A stretch of DNA of 64,000 nt from Clostridium pasteurianum BC1 (GTDB taxonomy: Bacteria > Bacillota > Clostridia > Clostridiales > Clostridiaceae): contig NC_021182.1 of assembly GCF_000389635.1 (NCBI RefSeq), positions 4,505,925 through 4,569,924 on the forward strand, given 5' to 3'. The position numbers and the translations under genes are program-made. Shown here one piece after another: positions 55,430 to 64,000 of this stretch; position 1 is the stretch's first letter; each line of letters opens with the position of its first letter. The notes under the pieces are model-generated. The model saw only the letters and a program-made list of their open reading frames with translations. It was not told the DNA's origin and searched no databases.

Positions 55430-56377
55430 TTACTCTTCACTTTGCTTTAATGATAGTTCCAAAGCTTCAAGTTTTTGTTCAACTTCTTCAAGTGATTTTT
55501 TACCTAAATTTCTTACTTTCATCATATCTTCCATGGATCTCTCTGTTAATTCCTGAACTGTATTAATACCTGCTCTCTTTAAACAGTTATAACTCCTTAC
55601 TGAAAGATCTAATTCTTCTATAGTCATTTCAAGTACTTTTTCTTTCTTATCTTCTTCTTTTTCTACCATAATTTCAACGTCATCTGCATGATCTGTTAAA
55701 GTCATAAATAATTTAAAATGTTCGATAAGAATTTTAGCGGATAAGCTTATAGCTTCTTCCGGTCTTATAGTTCCATTAGTCCATATCTCAATAGTCAACT
55801 TATCATAGTCCGTTATCTGGCCAACTCTTGTGTTTTCAACACTAAAGTTAACTCTTTTTACTGGTGTATATATTGAATCTACTGGAATAGTTCCTATAGG
55901 CATATCTTCTCTTTTATTTCTATTCTGAGTAACATAGCCTCTTCCTCTGTTAACTTCAATTTCCATATATAACTTCGCATCACCATCAAGTGTAGCTATA
56001 TGTAAATCTTTATTAACAATTTCTACATCTCCATCAGTTTTTATATCAGCAGCAGTAACCTCTCCAGCTCCTTCAGCATCAATATAAATGATTTTAGGAC
56101 CATCACCGCTCATTTTCAAAGCTAAACATTTAATGTTTAATATGATTTCTGTTACATCTTCCTTAACACCTTTTATAGTTGAAAATTCATGAAGTACACC
56201 TTCAATTTTTATGGAATTGGCAGCAACTCCTGGTAATGATGAGAGTAGAATTCTTCTAAGGGAATTTCCTAAAGTAATTCCATAACCTCTTTCTAAAGGT
56301 TCAATAATAAACTTACCATAAGAACCATCCTCATTAGATTCTATACATTCAATTTTTGGCTTTTCTATTTCTAACAT
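55430..56377 (-). CDS. rpoA: RNA polymerase alpha subunit
   Basis: 315 aa, full length: N-terminal dimerisation domain ([20 protein letters not shown]) and C-terminal domain ([47 protein letters not shown]). Usual position between rpsD and rplQ. Confidence 0.98.
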   Translation of the reverse strand: MLEIEKPKIECIESNEDGSYGKFIIEPLERGYGITLGNSLRRILLSSLPGVAANSIKIEGVLHEFSTIKGVKEDVTEIILNIKCLALKMSGDGPKIIYIDAEGAGEVTAADIKTDGDVEIVNKDLHIATLDGDAKLYMEIEVNRGRGYVTQNRNKREDMPIGTIPVDSIYTPVKRVNFSVENTRVGQITDYDKLTIEIWTNGTIRPEEAISLSAKILIEHFKLFMTLTDHADDVEIMVEKEEDKKEKVLEMTIEELDLSVRSYNCLKRAGINTVQELTERSMEDMMKVRNLGKKSLEEVEQKLEALELSLKQSEE

Positions 56378-56437
56378 CTATGACCCTCCTTTATTATAAA
56401 GTGGCAACCTATTTGAGGGCAACTGATTCTATATCAA

Positions 56438-57058
56438 CTATTTGCTGTATAACTCAACTATTAATGTTTCATTTACAGGAACATCTATATCTGATCTAGT
56501 TGGTTCCGCTACAACTTTTCCTTCGAAGTTTTCTGCATTTGAGGTAATCCAAGCTGGTAAAGCCTTTGGATTTTCAACAAATGTCTTAAACTTTTCAGTT
56601 CCTCTGCTCTTTTCTGATACAGTTATTACGTCATTAACACTTAATTTATATGATGCTATATCTACTTTATGACCGTTTACTAGGAAATGACCATGAGTAA
56701 CTAGTTGTCTTGCTTCATTTCTTGAATCGCCATAGCCTAATCTATAAGCTACATTATCAAGTCTTAGTTCAAGAAGTCTTAATAAGTTTTCACCTGTTAT
56801 TCCCTTTACTCTATCAGCCTTCTCATAATAAGTTCTAAATTGGCCTTCAAGTACCCCATATATTCTCTTAGCTTTTTGTTTTTCTCTTAATTGTAATCCA
56901 TAGTTAGAAACTTTCTTTCTACCTTGTCCGTGCTGTCCTGGTGCATAGCCTCTTCTAGCAAATGCACATTTATCTGTAAAACATCTATCTCCTTTAAGAA
57001 ATAGTTTTAAACCTTCTCTTCTGCATAATCTGCAAACTGCTCCAGTATATCTTGCCAT
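56438..57058 (-). CDS. rpsD: Ribosomal protein S4 (uS4)
   Basis: 206 aa. It begins [35 protein letters not shown], so the zinc-binding Cys form is kept. The S4 RNA-binding domain is [32 protein letters not shown]. Located inside the alpha operon, unlike monocistronic rpsD of Bacillus. Confidence 0.98.
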   Translation of the reverse strand: MARYTGAVCRLCRREGLKLFLKGDRCFTDKCAFARRGYAPGQHGQGRKKVSNYGLQLREKQKAKRIYGVLEGQFRTYYEKADRVKGITGENLLRLLELRLDNVAYRLGYGDSRNEARQLVTHGHFLVNGHKVDIASYKLSVNDVITVSEKSRGTEKFKTFVENPKALPAWITSNAENFEGKVVAEPTRSDIDVPVNETLIVELYSK

Positions 57059-57086
57059 TAAATTTTACACCTCCTGTGCTCTAATA

Positions 57087-57482
57087 TTAAACTCTTCTTC
57101 TTTTAGGTGGTCTACAACCATTATGAGGAATAGGAGTAACATCTTTTATTAATGTAACTTCTAAACCAGCTGCTTGAAGAGATCTTATAGCAGCTTCTCT
57201 ACCTGATCCAGGTCCTTTTACATAAACATCAACGCTTTTTAATCCATGTTCCATAGCAGTCTTTGCAGCTGTTTCTGCTGCCATCTGTGCAGCAAAAGGA
57301 GTGCTTTTTCTTGATCCTCTGAAACCTAAGCCGCCTGCACTTGACCATGAAAGTGCATTACCAACACTATCAGTTAATGTTACTATTGAGTTGTTAAATG
57401 TTGACTTTATATGTGCACAACCATGTTCAACATTTTTTCTTTCTTTTCTTCTTCTTGTTTTTTTACCTTTTTGAGCTGGCAT
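57087..57482 (-). CDS. rpsK: Ribosomal protein S11 (uS11)
   Basis: 131 aa from MPAQKGKK (ATG 57482, six bases after GGAGGG); an ATG six bases earlier abuts the [46 protein letters not shown] and the C-terminal [11 protein letters not shown] are diagnostic. Confidence 0.98.
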   Translation of the reverse strand: MPAQKGKKTRRRKERKNVEHGCAHIKSTFNNSIVTLTDSVGNALSWSSAGGLGFRGSRKSTPFAAQMAAETAAKTAMEHGLKSVDVYVKGPGSGREAAIRSLQAAGLEVTLIKDVTPIPHNGCRPPKRRRV

Positions 57483-57499
57483 TATCATCCCTCCTTATA

Positions 57500-57871
57500 T
57501 TACTTTTTCTTTCTAGCTCCAATTGCTCTTTTCGGACCTTTTCTAGTTCTCGCATTTGTTTTAGTTTTTTGTCCTCTCACTGGAAGACCTCTTCTATGTC
57601 TTATACCTCTATAACATCCAATTTCAACCAATCTTTTGATATTAAGAGCTACATCTCTTCTTAAATCACCTTCAACTTTGAAGTTTTTATTAACATAATC
57701 TCTTATAGAATTAACTTCTTCTTCAGTTAAATCTTTAACTCTAGTATCAGGATTTACGCCTGTAGCTTTTAATACTTCTTGTGACTTTGATAACCCTATA
57801 CCAAATATATATGTTAGACCTATCTCTACTCTTTTTTCCTTTGGTAGATCAACACCAGATATTCTTGCCAT
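57500..57871 (-). CDS. rpsM: Ribosomal protein S13 (uS13)
   Basis: 123 aa. [26 protein letters not shown] and [30 protein letters not shown] are invariant. Preceded by a 147-bp gap with a structured element. Confidence 0.98.
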   Translation of the reverse strand: MARISGVDLPKEKRVEIGLTYIFGIGLSKSQEVLKATGVNPDTRVKDLTEEEVNSIRDYVNKNFKVEGDLRRDVALNIKRLVEIGCYRGIRHRRGLPVRGQKTKTNARTRKGPKRAIGARKKK

Positions 57872-57940
57872 TAAAATTTACACCTCCCAGGTATTAATAC
57901 ACTAAATTTCAAACTATCATTTTAATTAATTATATATAAA

Positions 57941-57984
57941 GTTTTAGGCAATAAAATTTACTTTATTGGCAGCCGTCCTAAAAC
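57941..57984 (-). other. Nested hairpin in the rpmJ-rpsM gap
   Basis: GTTTTAGG / CCTAAAAC encloses CAATAAA / TTTATTG. It is in the largest gap of the ribosomal block (57872-58019), just ahead of rpsM. No T-tract of terminator quality; could be an attenuator or an autoregulatory protein-binding RNA. Confidence 0.5.
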
Positions 57985-58019
57985 ACATTTTAACAACAAC
58001 CTAAATATTTTTCAACACG

Positions 58020-58145
<126 letters not shown>

Positions 58146-58150
58146 TTATT

Positions 58151-58369
58151 TTACTTAGCTCTCCAAGTTATTCTCCCTCGACTTAAATCGTATGGGGATA
58201 ATTCAACTGTTACTTTGTCTCCAGGTAATATTCTTATAAAATTCATTCTTAATTTTCCTGAAATGTGTGCTAATATTTTTTGACCACTTTCAAGTTCTAC
58301 TTCAAACATAGCGTTTGGCAGGGCTTCTAAAACTGTTCCCTGCATTTCAATTACATCATCTTTTGACAT
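58151..58369 (-). CDS. infA: Translation initiation factor IF-1
   Basis: 72 aa, single OB fold: [29 protein letters not shown] ... [16 protein letters not shown]. Normal length. Confidence 0.98.
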   Translation of the reverse strand: MSKDDVIEMQGTVLEALPNAMFEVELESGQKILAHISGKLRMNFIRILPGDKVTVELSPYDLSRGRITWRAK

Positions 58370-58376
58370 AAGGTAA

Positions 58377-58655
58377 TCAAACCTCCTTATTAGTGCATAG
58401 TGACTGCAGAAACCTTTTTATTTGTGAATTACTTACTTCCACATTAGACATTAAACACTGCTTAATATCCTTCGCAACTGTTTCGGTAAACATTAAATGT
58501 CTGATCTTTTTCTTTTTAGGCTTTTCAACTTTTCTTAAATCACCATCACAAATATAAACATATTCTTTATCTATTATATCCATAATAATAAATTTCCTAT
58601 CTACATCTCTACCAGCCTTTGAATACACAACTGTACCCAAACAATCCTTATTCAT
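58377..58655 (-). CDS. KOW-domain RNA-binding protein (L14e-like)
   Basis: 92 aa from ATG 58655 (AGAGGTGA SD); a longer frame to 58697 lies within map. KOW start [27 protein letters not shown], basic stretch [11 protein letters not shown]. Clostridial genomes often have this gene between map and infA; it is presumed to bind rRNA. Exact function unknown. Confidence 0.85.
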   Translation of the reverse strand: MNKDCLGTVVYSKAGRDVDRKFIIMDIIDKEYVYICDGDLRKVEKPKKKKIRHLMFTETVAKDIKQCLMSNVEVSNSQIKRFLQSLCTNKEV

Positions 58656-58659
58656 CAGT

Positions 58660-59418
58660 TCACCTCTGTTGACTAAAAGTAAGTATTTCAGGTCCATTAT
58701 CTAAAATAGCTACAGTATTTTCATAATGTGATGATAAACTGCTGTCATCAGTAACTACCGTCCAATCATTTGATTGTACACTAACATAATATTTTCCAGC
58801 ATTAACCATAGGTTCTATGGCTAAGACCATGCCATGAAGTAGCTTAGGTCCTCTGCCTGGTCTACCAAAATTAGGTACTTCCGGTTCCTCGTGCATATCT
58901 TTTCCTATTCCATGGCCTACGTAATCTCTAACAATAGAATATCCAAAACTTTCTACATAAGTTTGAATGGCTGAAGATATATCTGAAAGTCTATTACCTA
59001 CAATTGCCTTTTCAACACCTTTGAAAAAACTATCTCTAGTTACATTTATAAGATTTTTTGCTCCATCAGATACCTTTCCTACTGGTAAAGTTCTAGCTGC
59101 ATCGCCTTGATATCCATTTAAAATAGCACCACAATCTATACTTATTATATCGCCTTCCTGCAGCACTCTATTTCTATCCGGAATTCCATGAACAACTTCC
59201 TGATTTATAGATGTACATATTGAAGATGGAAACCCATAATATCCTTTAAATGATGGAACAGCATCTTGTGATCTTATGAACTCCTCCGCTATTCTATCTA
59301 AATATACAGTTGTTATTCCCGGTTTTATAACTTCTTCCATTCTAAGCAATGCTTCTTCTACAACTTTTCCCGCTTTCCTCATATAGTCAATTTCTCTATT
59401 GCTTTTGATTATTATCAT
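58660..59418 (-). CDS. map: Methionine aminopeptidase
   Basis: 252 aa, type I. Metal ligands appear in SIDCGAILNGYQGDAARTLPVG, VGHGIGKDMHEEP and MVLAIEPM. Removes initiator Met. Usual place after adk. Confidence 0.97.
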   Translation of the reverse strand: MIIIKSNREIDYMRKAGKVVEEALLRMEEVIKPGITTVYLDRIAEEFIRSQDAVPSFKGYYGFPSSICTSINQEVVHGIPDRNRVLQEGDIISIDCGAILNGYQGDAARTLPVGKVSDGAKNLINVTRDSFFKGVEKAIVGNRLSDISSAIQTYVESFGYSIVRDYVGHGIGKDMHEEPEVPNFGRPGRGPKLLHGMVLAIEPMVNAGKYYVSVQSNDWTVVTDDSSLSSHYENTVAILDNGPEILTFSQQR

Positions 59419-59426
59419 AACTTTAA

Positions 59427-60071
59427 TTATCTCCCTAAGATATCACAAACATTTTCAAATACAACATCTATATCTTGCGTACCGTCAACAGCACAGAGTA
59501 TTTTTGCAGAAGTATAATAATCTATTAACGGTTCAGTCTGTCTGCTGTAAACATCAAGTCTTTCCTGAACAGTTTCTTCACTATCATCTTTTCTCTGAAT
59601 TATATCGCTGCCGCAAATATCACATTTTCCTGCCACTTTAGATGGATTAAATTTAATATGATAACTAGCACCACATTTTGAGCATACTCTTCTTCCAGTC
59701 ATTCTTTCAAGTATACTGGATTCAGGAACTTTAATCAGGAGAGCATAATCAATTTTATGTTCTTTATCCTCAAGAAATAAATCTAAAGCTTCTGCCTGTT
59801 TTACAGTTCTCGGAAATCCATCAAGTAAAAATCCATTTTTACAATCAACATTACTTAATCTATCTTTAACAATATCTATTGTTAATTCGTCAGGTACCAA
59901 TAATCCCTTATCAATATATCCTTGAGCTTTTACTCCAAGTTCTGTCTTTTCTGATATGTTCTTTCTGAAGATATCACCAGTTGATATATGGGGAATATTG
60001 TATTTATCACTTATTTGTTTTGCTTGAGTTCCTTTTCCTGCTCCTGGAGGACCTAATAGTATAATGTTCAT
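59427..60071 (-). CDS. adk: Adenylate kinase
   Basis: 214 aa. [12 protein letters not shown]-loop, DGFPRT, and a zinc LID with CSKCGASYH and CDICG, the Gram-positive four-Cys form. Between secY and map. Confidence 0.98.
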   Translation of the reverse strand: MNIILLGPPGAGKGTQAKQISDKYNIPHISTGDIFRKNISEKTELGVKAQGYIDKGLLVPDELTIDIVKDRLSNVDCKNGFLLDGFPRTVKQAEALDLFLEDKEHKIDYALLIKVPESSILERMTGRRVCSKCGASYHIKFNPSKVAGKCDICGSDIIQRKDDSEETVQERLDVYSRQTEPLIDYYTSAKILCAVDGTQDIDVVFENVCDILGR

Positions 60072-60090
60072 TTAATCATCTCCAATAATA

Positions 60091-61374
60091 TTATTCACTC
60101 AAGAAACCTTCATAATGTTTCATTACCAGTTGAGCTTCAATAGCTTTCATAGTCTCAATAGCAACTCCAACTATTATTAGCAATCCGGTTCCACTAAAAT
60201 ACAATCCTTGAAATTTAGTGTACGATTCAAGAATCATTGGAGCCACAGCTATTACTCCAGCAAAAACTCCCCAAAGTATAGAAACTTTATCAAGCACTTT
60301 TTCAATATATCTTGCAGTTGGTTCTCCAGGTCTAATACCAGGTACAAATCCTGAAGACTTATGCATATTCTCTGCCATTTCATCTGGTTTTAAAGTTATT
60401 TGTGTATAGAACCAGGTAAAGAATATAATAAATATAAAACTCACCACTGCATATTCCCAGCTATTCTGTCTAAACATACTATATTTACCTGAAACAATAG
60501 ACTTATATATCCACGAATTTGGCCAAAATTGAACAATTATCACCGGAAATTGCATAACTGACATAGCAAAAATTATAGCAATAATGGCTGAAGCATTGAT
60601 ATTTATTGGAATATGAGATGATTGACCTTTTAACGCTTTGCCGCCAACAGCTTTACCTGCATACTGAACTGGTATTCGCCTTTCAGCTAAACATGCCACT
60701 ATAACAGCTAAAAACAATGCCACAATTATTACTACTAACACAGCAATTTGTACAATATCAACAGTATTGGTCTGTTGCAAAGTTGTAACTTGATAAATCA
60801 TATTTGGAATTCTAGAAATAATATTTACAAACATTATTAAAGAAATTCCATTACCTATTCCTTTAACCGTGATTTGTTCTCCAAGCCACATCAAAAACAC
60901 AGAAGCTGTTGTCAACGTTAAAGCTATTAGTGCCATGTTAAGCTTTGAGGTATCTCTGAGAGCTCCCTGGCTATTTATTATTGCATACATTGCAAAAGTT
61001 TGAAATGCAGCAAGAAATACTGAACTATATCTAGTCATCTTTTGTATTTTCTTTCTGCCTTCTTCACCTTCCTTTTGCATTTGCTCAAGAGAAGGAATTG
61101 CAATTGTCAAAAGCTGTATAATAATTGATGCATTGATGTATGGCATTACAGTCATAGCAAATATGCTAAAACTACTGAATGCACCACCTGACATCAAATC
61201 ATAAAATCCAGCTAAAGAGCCAGATTGTGATGATAATGAAGCAAGTTTTGATGTATCAACTCCAGGCACAGGAATATGTATACCTATTCTATAAATTATA
61301 ACCAAAACAAGTGTCCATAACAATCTTTTTCTTAAATCCGGAGTTTTCCACGCATTACGTAAGGTCGATAGCAT
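60091..61374 (-). CDS. secY: Preprotein translocase subunit SecY
   Basis: 427 aa, ten helices; IGIHIPVPGVD, MPYINASIIIQLL, ERRIPVQYAGK and PGIRPGEPTARYIEKVLDK are the expected motifs. Starts directly after rplO. Confidence 0.98.
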   Translation of the reverse strand: MLSTLRNAWKTPDLRKRLLWTLVLVIIYRIGIHIPVPGVDTSKLASLSSQSGSLAGFYDLMSGGAFSSFSIFAMTVMPYINASIIIQLLTIAIPSLEQMQKEGEEGRKKIQKMTRYSSVFLAAFQTFAMYAIINSQGALRDTSKLNMALIALTLTTASVFLMWLGEQITVKGIGNGISLIMFVNIISRIPNMIYQVTTLQQTNTVDIVQIAVLVVIIVALFLAVIVACLAERRIPVQYAGKAVGGKALKGQSSHIPININASAIIAIIFAMSVMQFPVIIVQFWPNSWIYKSIVSGKYSMFRQNSWEYAVVSFIFIIFFTWFYTQITLKPDEMAENMHKSSGFVPGIRPGEPTARYIEKVLDKVSILWGVFAGVIAVAPMILESYTKFQGLYFSGTGLLIIVGVAIETMKAIEAQLVMKHYEGFLSE

Positions 61375-61375
61375 T

Positions 61376-61816
61376 CTATATCACCTCTACTTTTCCTCCA
61401 GCTGCTTCAATCTTCTCAGCTGCTACTTTTGAAAATTTATTTACTTTAACAGTTAATTTTTTTGTAAGTTCTCCGTTGCCAAGTATCTTAACTCCATCAT
61501 TAACTTTTCCTATTATTCCTTTTTCAAGTAGCACTTCTATTGTCACTTCTGATCCATCATCAAATATATTTAATCTATCTACATTTATACTAACTATATC
61601 TTTAGCAAATATGTTTGTAAATCCTCTTTTAGGCAATCTTCTATATAATGGCATTTGACCACCCTCAAATCCAGGTCTTACACCACCACCAGATCTTGCT
61701 TTTTGGCCTTTCTCACCTTTACCAGCATTTCTTCCAAGACCAGAACCAGTACCTCTACCAATTCTTTTAGGTGCTTTTCTAGAACCTGCTGCTGGTTTTA
61801 ATTCATGAAGTTTCAT
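61376..61816 (-). CDS. rplO: Ribosomal protein L15 (uL15)
   Basis: 146 aa from [18 protein letters not shown] (ATG 61816, GGAGGTG SD). Gly-rich [37 protein letters not shown] is diagnostic. Confidence 0.97.
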   Translation of the reverse strand: MKLHELKPAAGSRKAPKRIGRGTGSGLGRNAGKGEKGQKARSGGGVRPGFEGGQMPLYRRLPKRGFTNIFAKDIVSINVDRLNIFDDGSEVTIEVLLEKGIIGKVNDGVKILGNGELTKKLTVKVNKFSKVAAEKIEAAGGKVEVI

Positions 61817-61841
61817 AATTTGCACCTCCCCGTTTTATATT

Positions 61842-62021
61842 TTAAACTTCTTCCACTTTTAAAAGATAAATAACTTTGTTTATCATACCTCTTATTTGAG
61901 GAGTATCTTCTTTTTCAACTTTTTTACCTATTTTACGTAGTCCAAGAGCATTAACAGTAGCTATATGATCCTTTTTTCTACCAATTAAACTCTTTTGTAA
62001 TGTTATTGAAAGTTTAGCCAT
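61842..62021 (-). CDS. rpmD: Ribosomal protein L30 (uL30)
   Basis: 59 aa: [19 protein letters not shown] then [19 protein letters not shown] and [24 protein letters not shown]; between rpsE and rplO. Confidence 0.97.
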   Translation of the reverse strand: MAKLSITLQKSLIGRKKDHIATVNALGLRKIGKKVEKEDTPQIRGMINKVIYLLKVEEV

Positions 62022-62032
62022 GTTAACTCCTC

Positions 62033-62530
62033 CTATCCTAATATTTCTTCAATAGATTTTCCTCTAAGCTCTGCAATATCTTCTACAGTTCTTAGTCTTG
62101 ATAACCCATTTATTGTAGCATTTACTACGTTTCTTGCATTATTAGTTCCTAATGACTTAGCTCTAACATCTTTTAATCCAGCAAGTTCAAGGACTGCTCT
62201 TGATGGTCCTCCAGCTATAACTCCTGTACCTTCAGTAGCTGGCATTATAAGAACTTTACCAGTTCCAAATATACCTTCAATAGTATGAGGGACTGTAGTT
62301 CCAACCATTGCTACATGAACAATGTTTTTCTTAGCGTCTTCAATTCCTTTTCTTATAGCTTCAGGTATTTCAACAGACTTACCTGTTCCTACTCCTACGT
62401 GACCATTTTCATCTCCAACTACTACTAATACGCTGAATCTAAAATTTCTTCCGCCTTTTACAACCTTAGCAACTCTATTAATGAATACAACTTTTTCTTT
62501 AAGTTCTAATGTACTAGGATCTATCCTCAT
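62033..62530 (-). CDS. rpsE: Ribosomal protein S5 (uS5)
   Basis: 165 aa; [35 protein letters not shown] and [28 protein letters not shown] are invariant. Confidence 0.98.
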   Translation of the reverse strand: MRIDPSTLELKEKVVFINRVAKVVKGGRNFRFSVLVVVGDENGHVGVGTGKSVEIPEAIRKGIEDAKKNIVHVAMVGTTVPHTIEGIFGTGKVLIMPATEGTGVIAGGPSRAVLELAGLKDVRAKSLGTNNARNVVNATINGLSRLRTVEDIAELRGKSIEEILG

Positions 62531-62546
62531 TTATTTCCCTCCTTCT

Positions 62547-62909
62547 CTAGAATTCTAAACCGGCAGTCCTTGCACCTTCAGCAAGTTCCTGTATTCTTCC
62601 GTGATATACAAATCCGCCTCTATCAAAAACTACTTCTTTTATACCTTTTTCTACAGCTTTCTTTCCAATGATTTCACCAACAAGCCTTGCTGCCTCTTTA
62701 TTGCTTCCTGCTTTAGACGAAAAATCTTTATCCTTAGTTGAAGCTGCAACAATAGTATTTCCTGCTATATCATCAATTAATTGAGCATATATGTTTTTTT
62801 CACTTCTGAAAACTGCAAGTCTTGGTCTTTCAGTAGTACCAAAAATCTTTTTACGTACTCTCCTATGACGTTTATTTCTAGCTTCGCTTCTATCCTGCTT
62901 TTTAAACAT
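62547..62909 (-). CDS. rplR: Ribosomal protein L18 (uL18)
   Basis: 120 aa; [34 protein letters not shown] and [27 protein letters not shown] are diagnostic. Confidence 0.98.
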   Translation of the reverse strand: MFKKQDRSEARNKRHRRVRKKIFGTTERPRLAVFRSEKNIYAQLIDDIAGNTIVAASTKDKDFSSKAGSNKEAARLVGEIIGKKAVEKGIKEVVFDRGGFVYHGRIQELAEGARTAGLEF

Positions 62910-62932
62910 ACATTTTCACTCCTTTCTTGTAG

Positions 62933-63472
62933 TTACTTACCTGTTTTACCTTCCTTACGTCTGATGTGTTCATCAGTGTACTTAATTCCTTTTCCCTTAT
63001 AAGGTTCAGGTTTTCTCCATTTTCTTATATCTGCTGCTACAGATCCTACTAATTCCTTGTCAATACCTTTTACTGTAATTTTATTTGCATCAGGTGTTTC
63101 AAAATTAATACCTTCTACAGCGTCTATTTCAACTGGATGTGAATATCCAAGGCTTAATACTAATTTACTACCTTTTAATTGTGCTCTATAACCTACACCT
63201 ACTAGCTCAAGGGTTTTAGAAAAACCTTCTGTTACACCAGTAACCATATTGTGTATTAATGCTCTTGTTAATCCGTGAAGAGCTCTGTGATTTTTATCTT
63301 CGCTAGGTCGACTAACAATTACATTATTATCTTCTACAACTATTTTAATATCCTTATGCATAGTCTTAACAAGTTGACCTTTTGAGCCTTTAACAGTAAC
63401 AACGTTGTCTGGTGTTACTGCAACAGTCACACCATTAGGTATTACTACAGGCAATCTTCCTATTCTTGACAT
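62933..63472 (-). CDS. rplF: Ribosomal protein L6 (uL6)
   Basis: 179 aa; [15 protein letters not shown] and the C-terminal [30 protein letters not shown] are conserved. Confidence 0.98.
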   Translation of the reverse strand: MSRIGRLPVVIPNGVTVAVTPDNVVTVKGSKGQLVKTMHKDIKIVVEDNNVIVSRPSEDKNHRALHGLTRALIHNMVTGVTEGFSKTLELVGVGYRAQLKGSKLVLSLGYSHPVEIDAVEGINFETPDANKITVKGIDKELVGSVAADIRKWRKPEPYKGKGIKYTDEHIRRKEGKTGK

Positions 63473-63495
63473 AATTACACCTCCTGTTCATCTAA

Positions 63496-63894
63496 CTACC
63501 AGATATAGCAGATAACTTCTCCACCTAATCCTAGTTTTCTAGCTTCTTTGTCAGTAACTATACCTTTAGAAGTTGATATTACCGCAACACCTAATCCATT
63601 CAATACTTTAGGAGTTTCTTCTTTTCTACAATAAACTCTAAGACCAGGTTTTGATATTCTTCTAAGTCCAGTTATAACCCTTACTTTGCTTTGACCATAT
63701 TTCATACTAAGTCTTAACATTGGAACTGAACCGTCATTATATTCCTCTATATTCTTTATATATCCTTCTTGAAGCATTATATTTACTATTGCTTTCTTTA
63801 TAGTTGAAGAAGGTACTTCTACTACTTCGTGTTTAACTACGTTTGCATTTCTTATACGAGTTAGCAAATCCGCAATCGGGTCTGTCATAACCAT
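63496..63894 (-). CDS. rpsH: Ribosomal protein S8 (uS8)
   Basis: 132 aa; [16 protein letters not shown] and the C-terminal [26 protein letters not shown] are conserved. Confidence 0.98.
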   Translation of the reverse strand: MVMTDPIADLLTRIRNANVVKHEVVEVPSSTIKKAIVNIMLQEGYIKNIEEYNDGSVPMLRLSMKYGQSKVRVITGLRRISKPGLRVYCRKEETPKVLNGLGVAVISTSKGIVTDKEARKLGLGGEVICYIW

Positions 63895-63933
63895 GTTTTA
63901 TGCCTCCTTTCATTCAATAACAATTACCAGCTA

Positions 63934-64000
63934 GCTTTCCTACAACCAGGTATTTCACCTTTGTAAGCAAGTTCTCTGAAACATATACGGCAAATGCCAT
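63934..64000 (-). CDS. rpsN: Ribosomal protein S14 type Z, C-terminal part
   Basis: The window edge cuts the gene. Visible residues are ICRICFRELAYKGEIPGCRK followed by ASW and stop; the CRIC pair is half of the zinc site of the four-Cys S14 form. Confidence 0.96.

Overview
This is a low-GC, AT-rich stretch from a strictly fermentative Firmicute, most likely Clostridium sensu stricto. The evidence is the ptb-buk butyrate pathway, the sporulation/germination amidase CwlD, a clostridial-style spc/alpha ribosomal operon with a KOW protein between map and infA, strong GGAGG ribosome binding sites, sigma-54 PTS regulation, and a thioredoxin reductase that appears to lack an NAD(P)H motif. I did not assign a species. 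No rRNA, tRNA, CRISPR array, intact IS or prophage was seen.

Layout. 1-4.2 kb: end of uppP, a ferredoxin-nitroreductase with a MarR regulator sharing AT-palindrome operators, and a DUF421/DUF4363 membrane pair. 4.5-6.8 kb: a fused HAD phosphatase/mannitol-1-phosphate dehydrogenase. 7.4-15.6 kb: glmM, an MFS exporter, and a LacI-family regulator driving a heterodimeric ABC exporter. 15.8-19.5 kb: bactofilin/YhbD pair and ptb-buk. 19.9-26.5 kb: COG2509 flavoprotein, cdaA-cdaR (c-di-AMP synthesis), a triple-BON protein, a membrane-anchored unknown, and a SleB-type wall hydrolase behind a c-di-AMP (ydaO) riboswitch. 26.6-29.4 kb: thioredoxin system and a C39/BtrH-like protein. 29.6-35.4 kb: mannose-family PTS (EIIA-B-C-D) with a sigma-54 promoter, downstream of a levR-type activator broken by two one-base frameshifts. 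35.8-44.9 kb: msrB, ptsI, a divergent sigma-54 activator carrying an HPr domain, a fructose-type PTS with DeoR regulator, and a TPR protein. 45.4-50.4 kb: citX, two-subunit fumarase, cwlD, Pit phosphate transporter. 50.7-64.0 kb (minus strand throughout): rpsI-rplM with L13 leader, truA, ECF transporter module, and the alpha/spc ribosomal block back to rpsN.

How parts connect. c-di-AMP is made by CdaA (regulated by CdaR, classically also by GlmM) and read by the riboswitch ahead of the wall hydrolase. Sugar uptake revolves around EI (ptsI), two PTS permeases and two sigma-54 activators. Fructose-6-phosphate could feed the mannitol fusion enzyme; carbon leaves through Ptb-Buk as butyrate with ATP.

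Most unusual content. (i) An activator with an N-terminal HPr domain (His15 kept, Ser46 replaced by Glu), divergent from ptsI, whose shared intergenic region carries a sigma-54 promoter and three TTGATA-N5-TATCAA palindromes. (ii) Three families of short dispersed intergenic repeats: a modular two-hairpin element (five copies plus a tail), a TAAGGCA-ended MITE, and a ~118 bp paired repeat. One MITE lies exactly between the ptsI sigma-54 promoter and the palindromes. (iii) An apparent orphan IS200/IS605-type right end.
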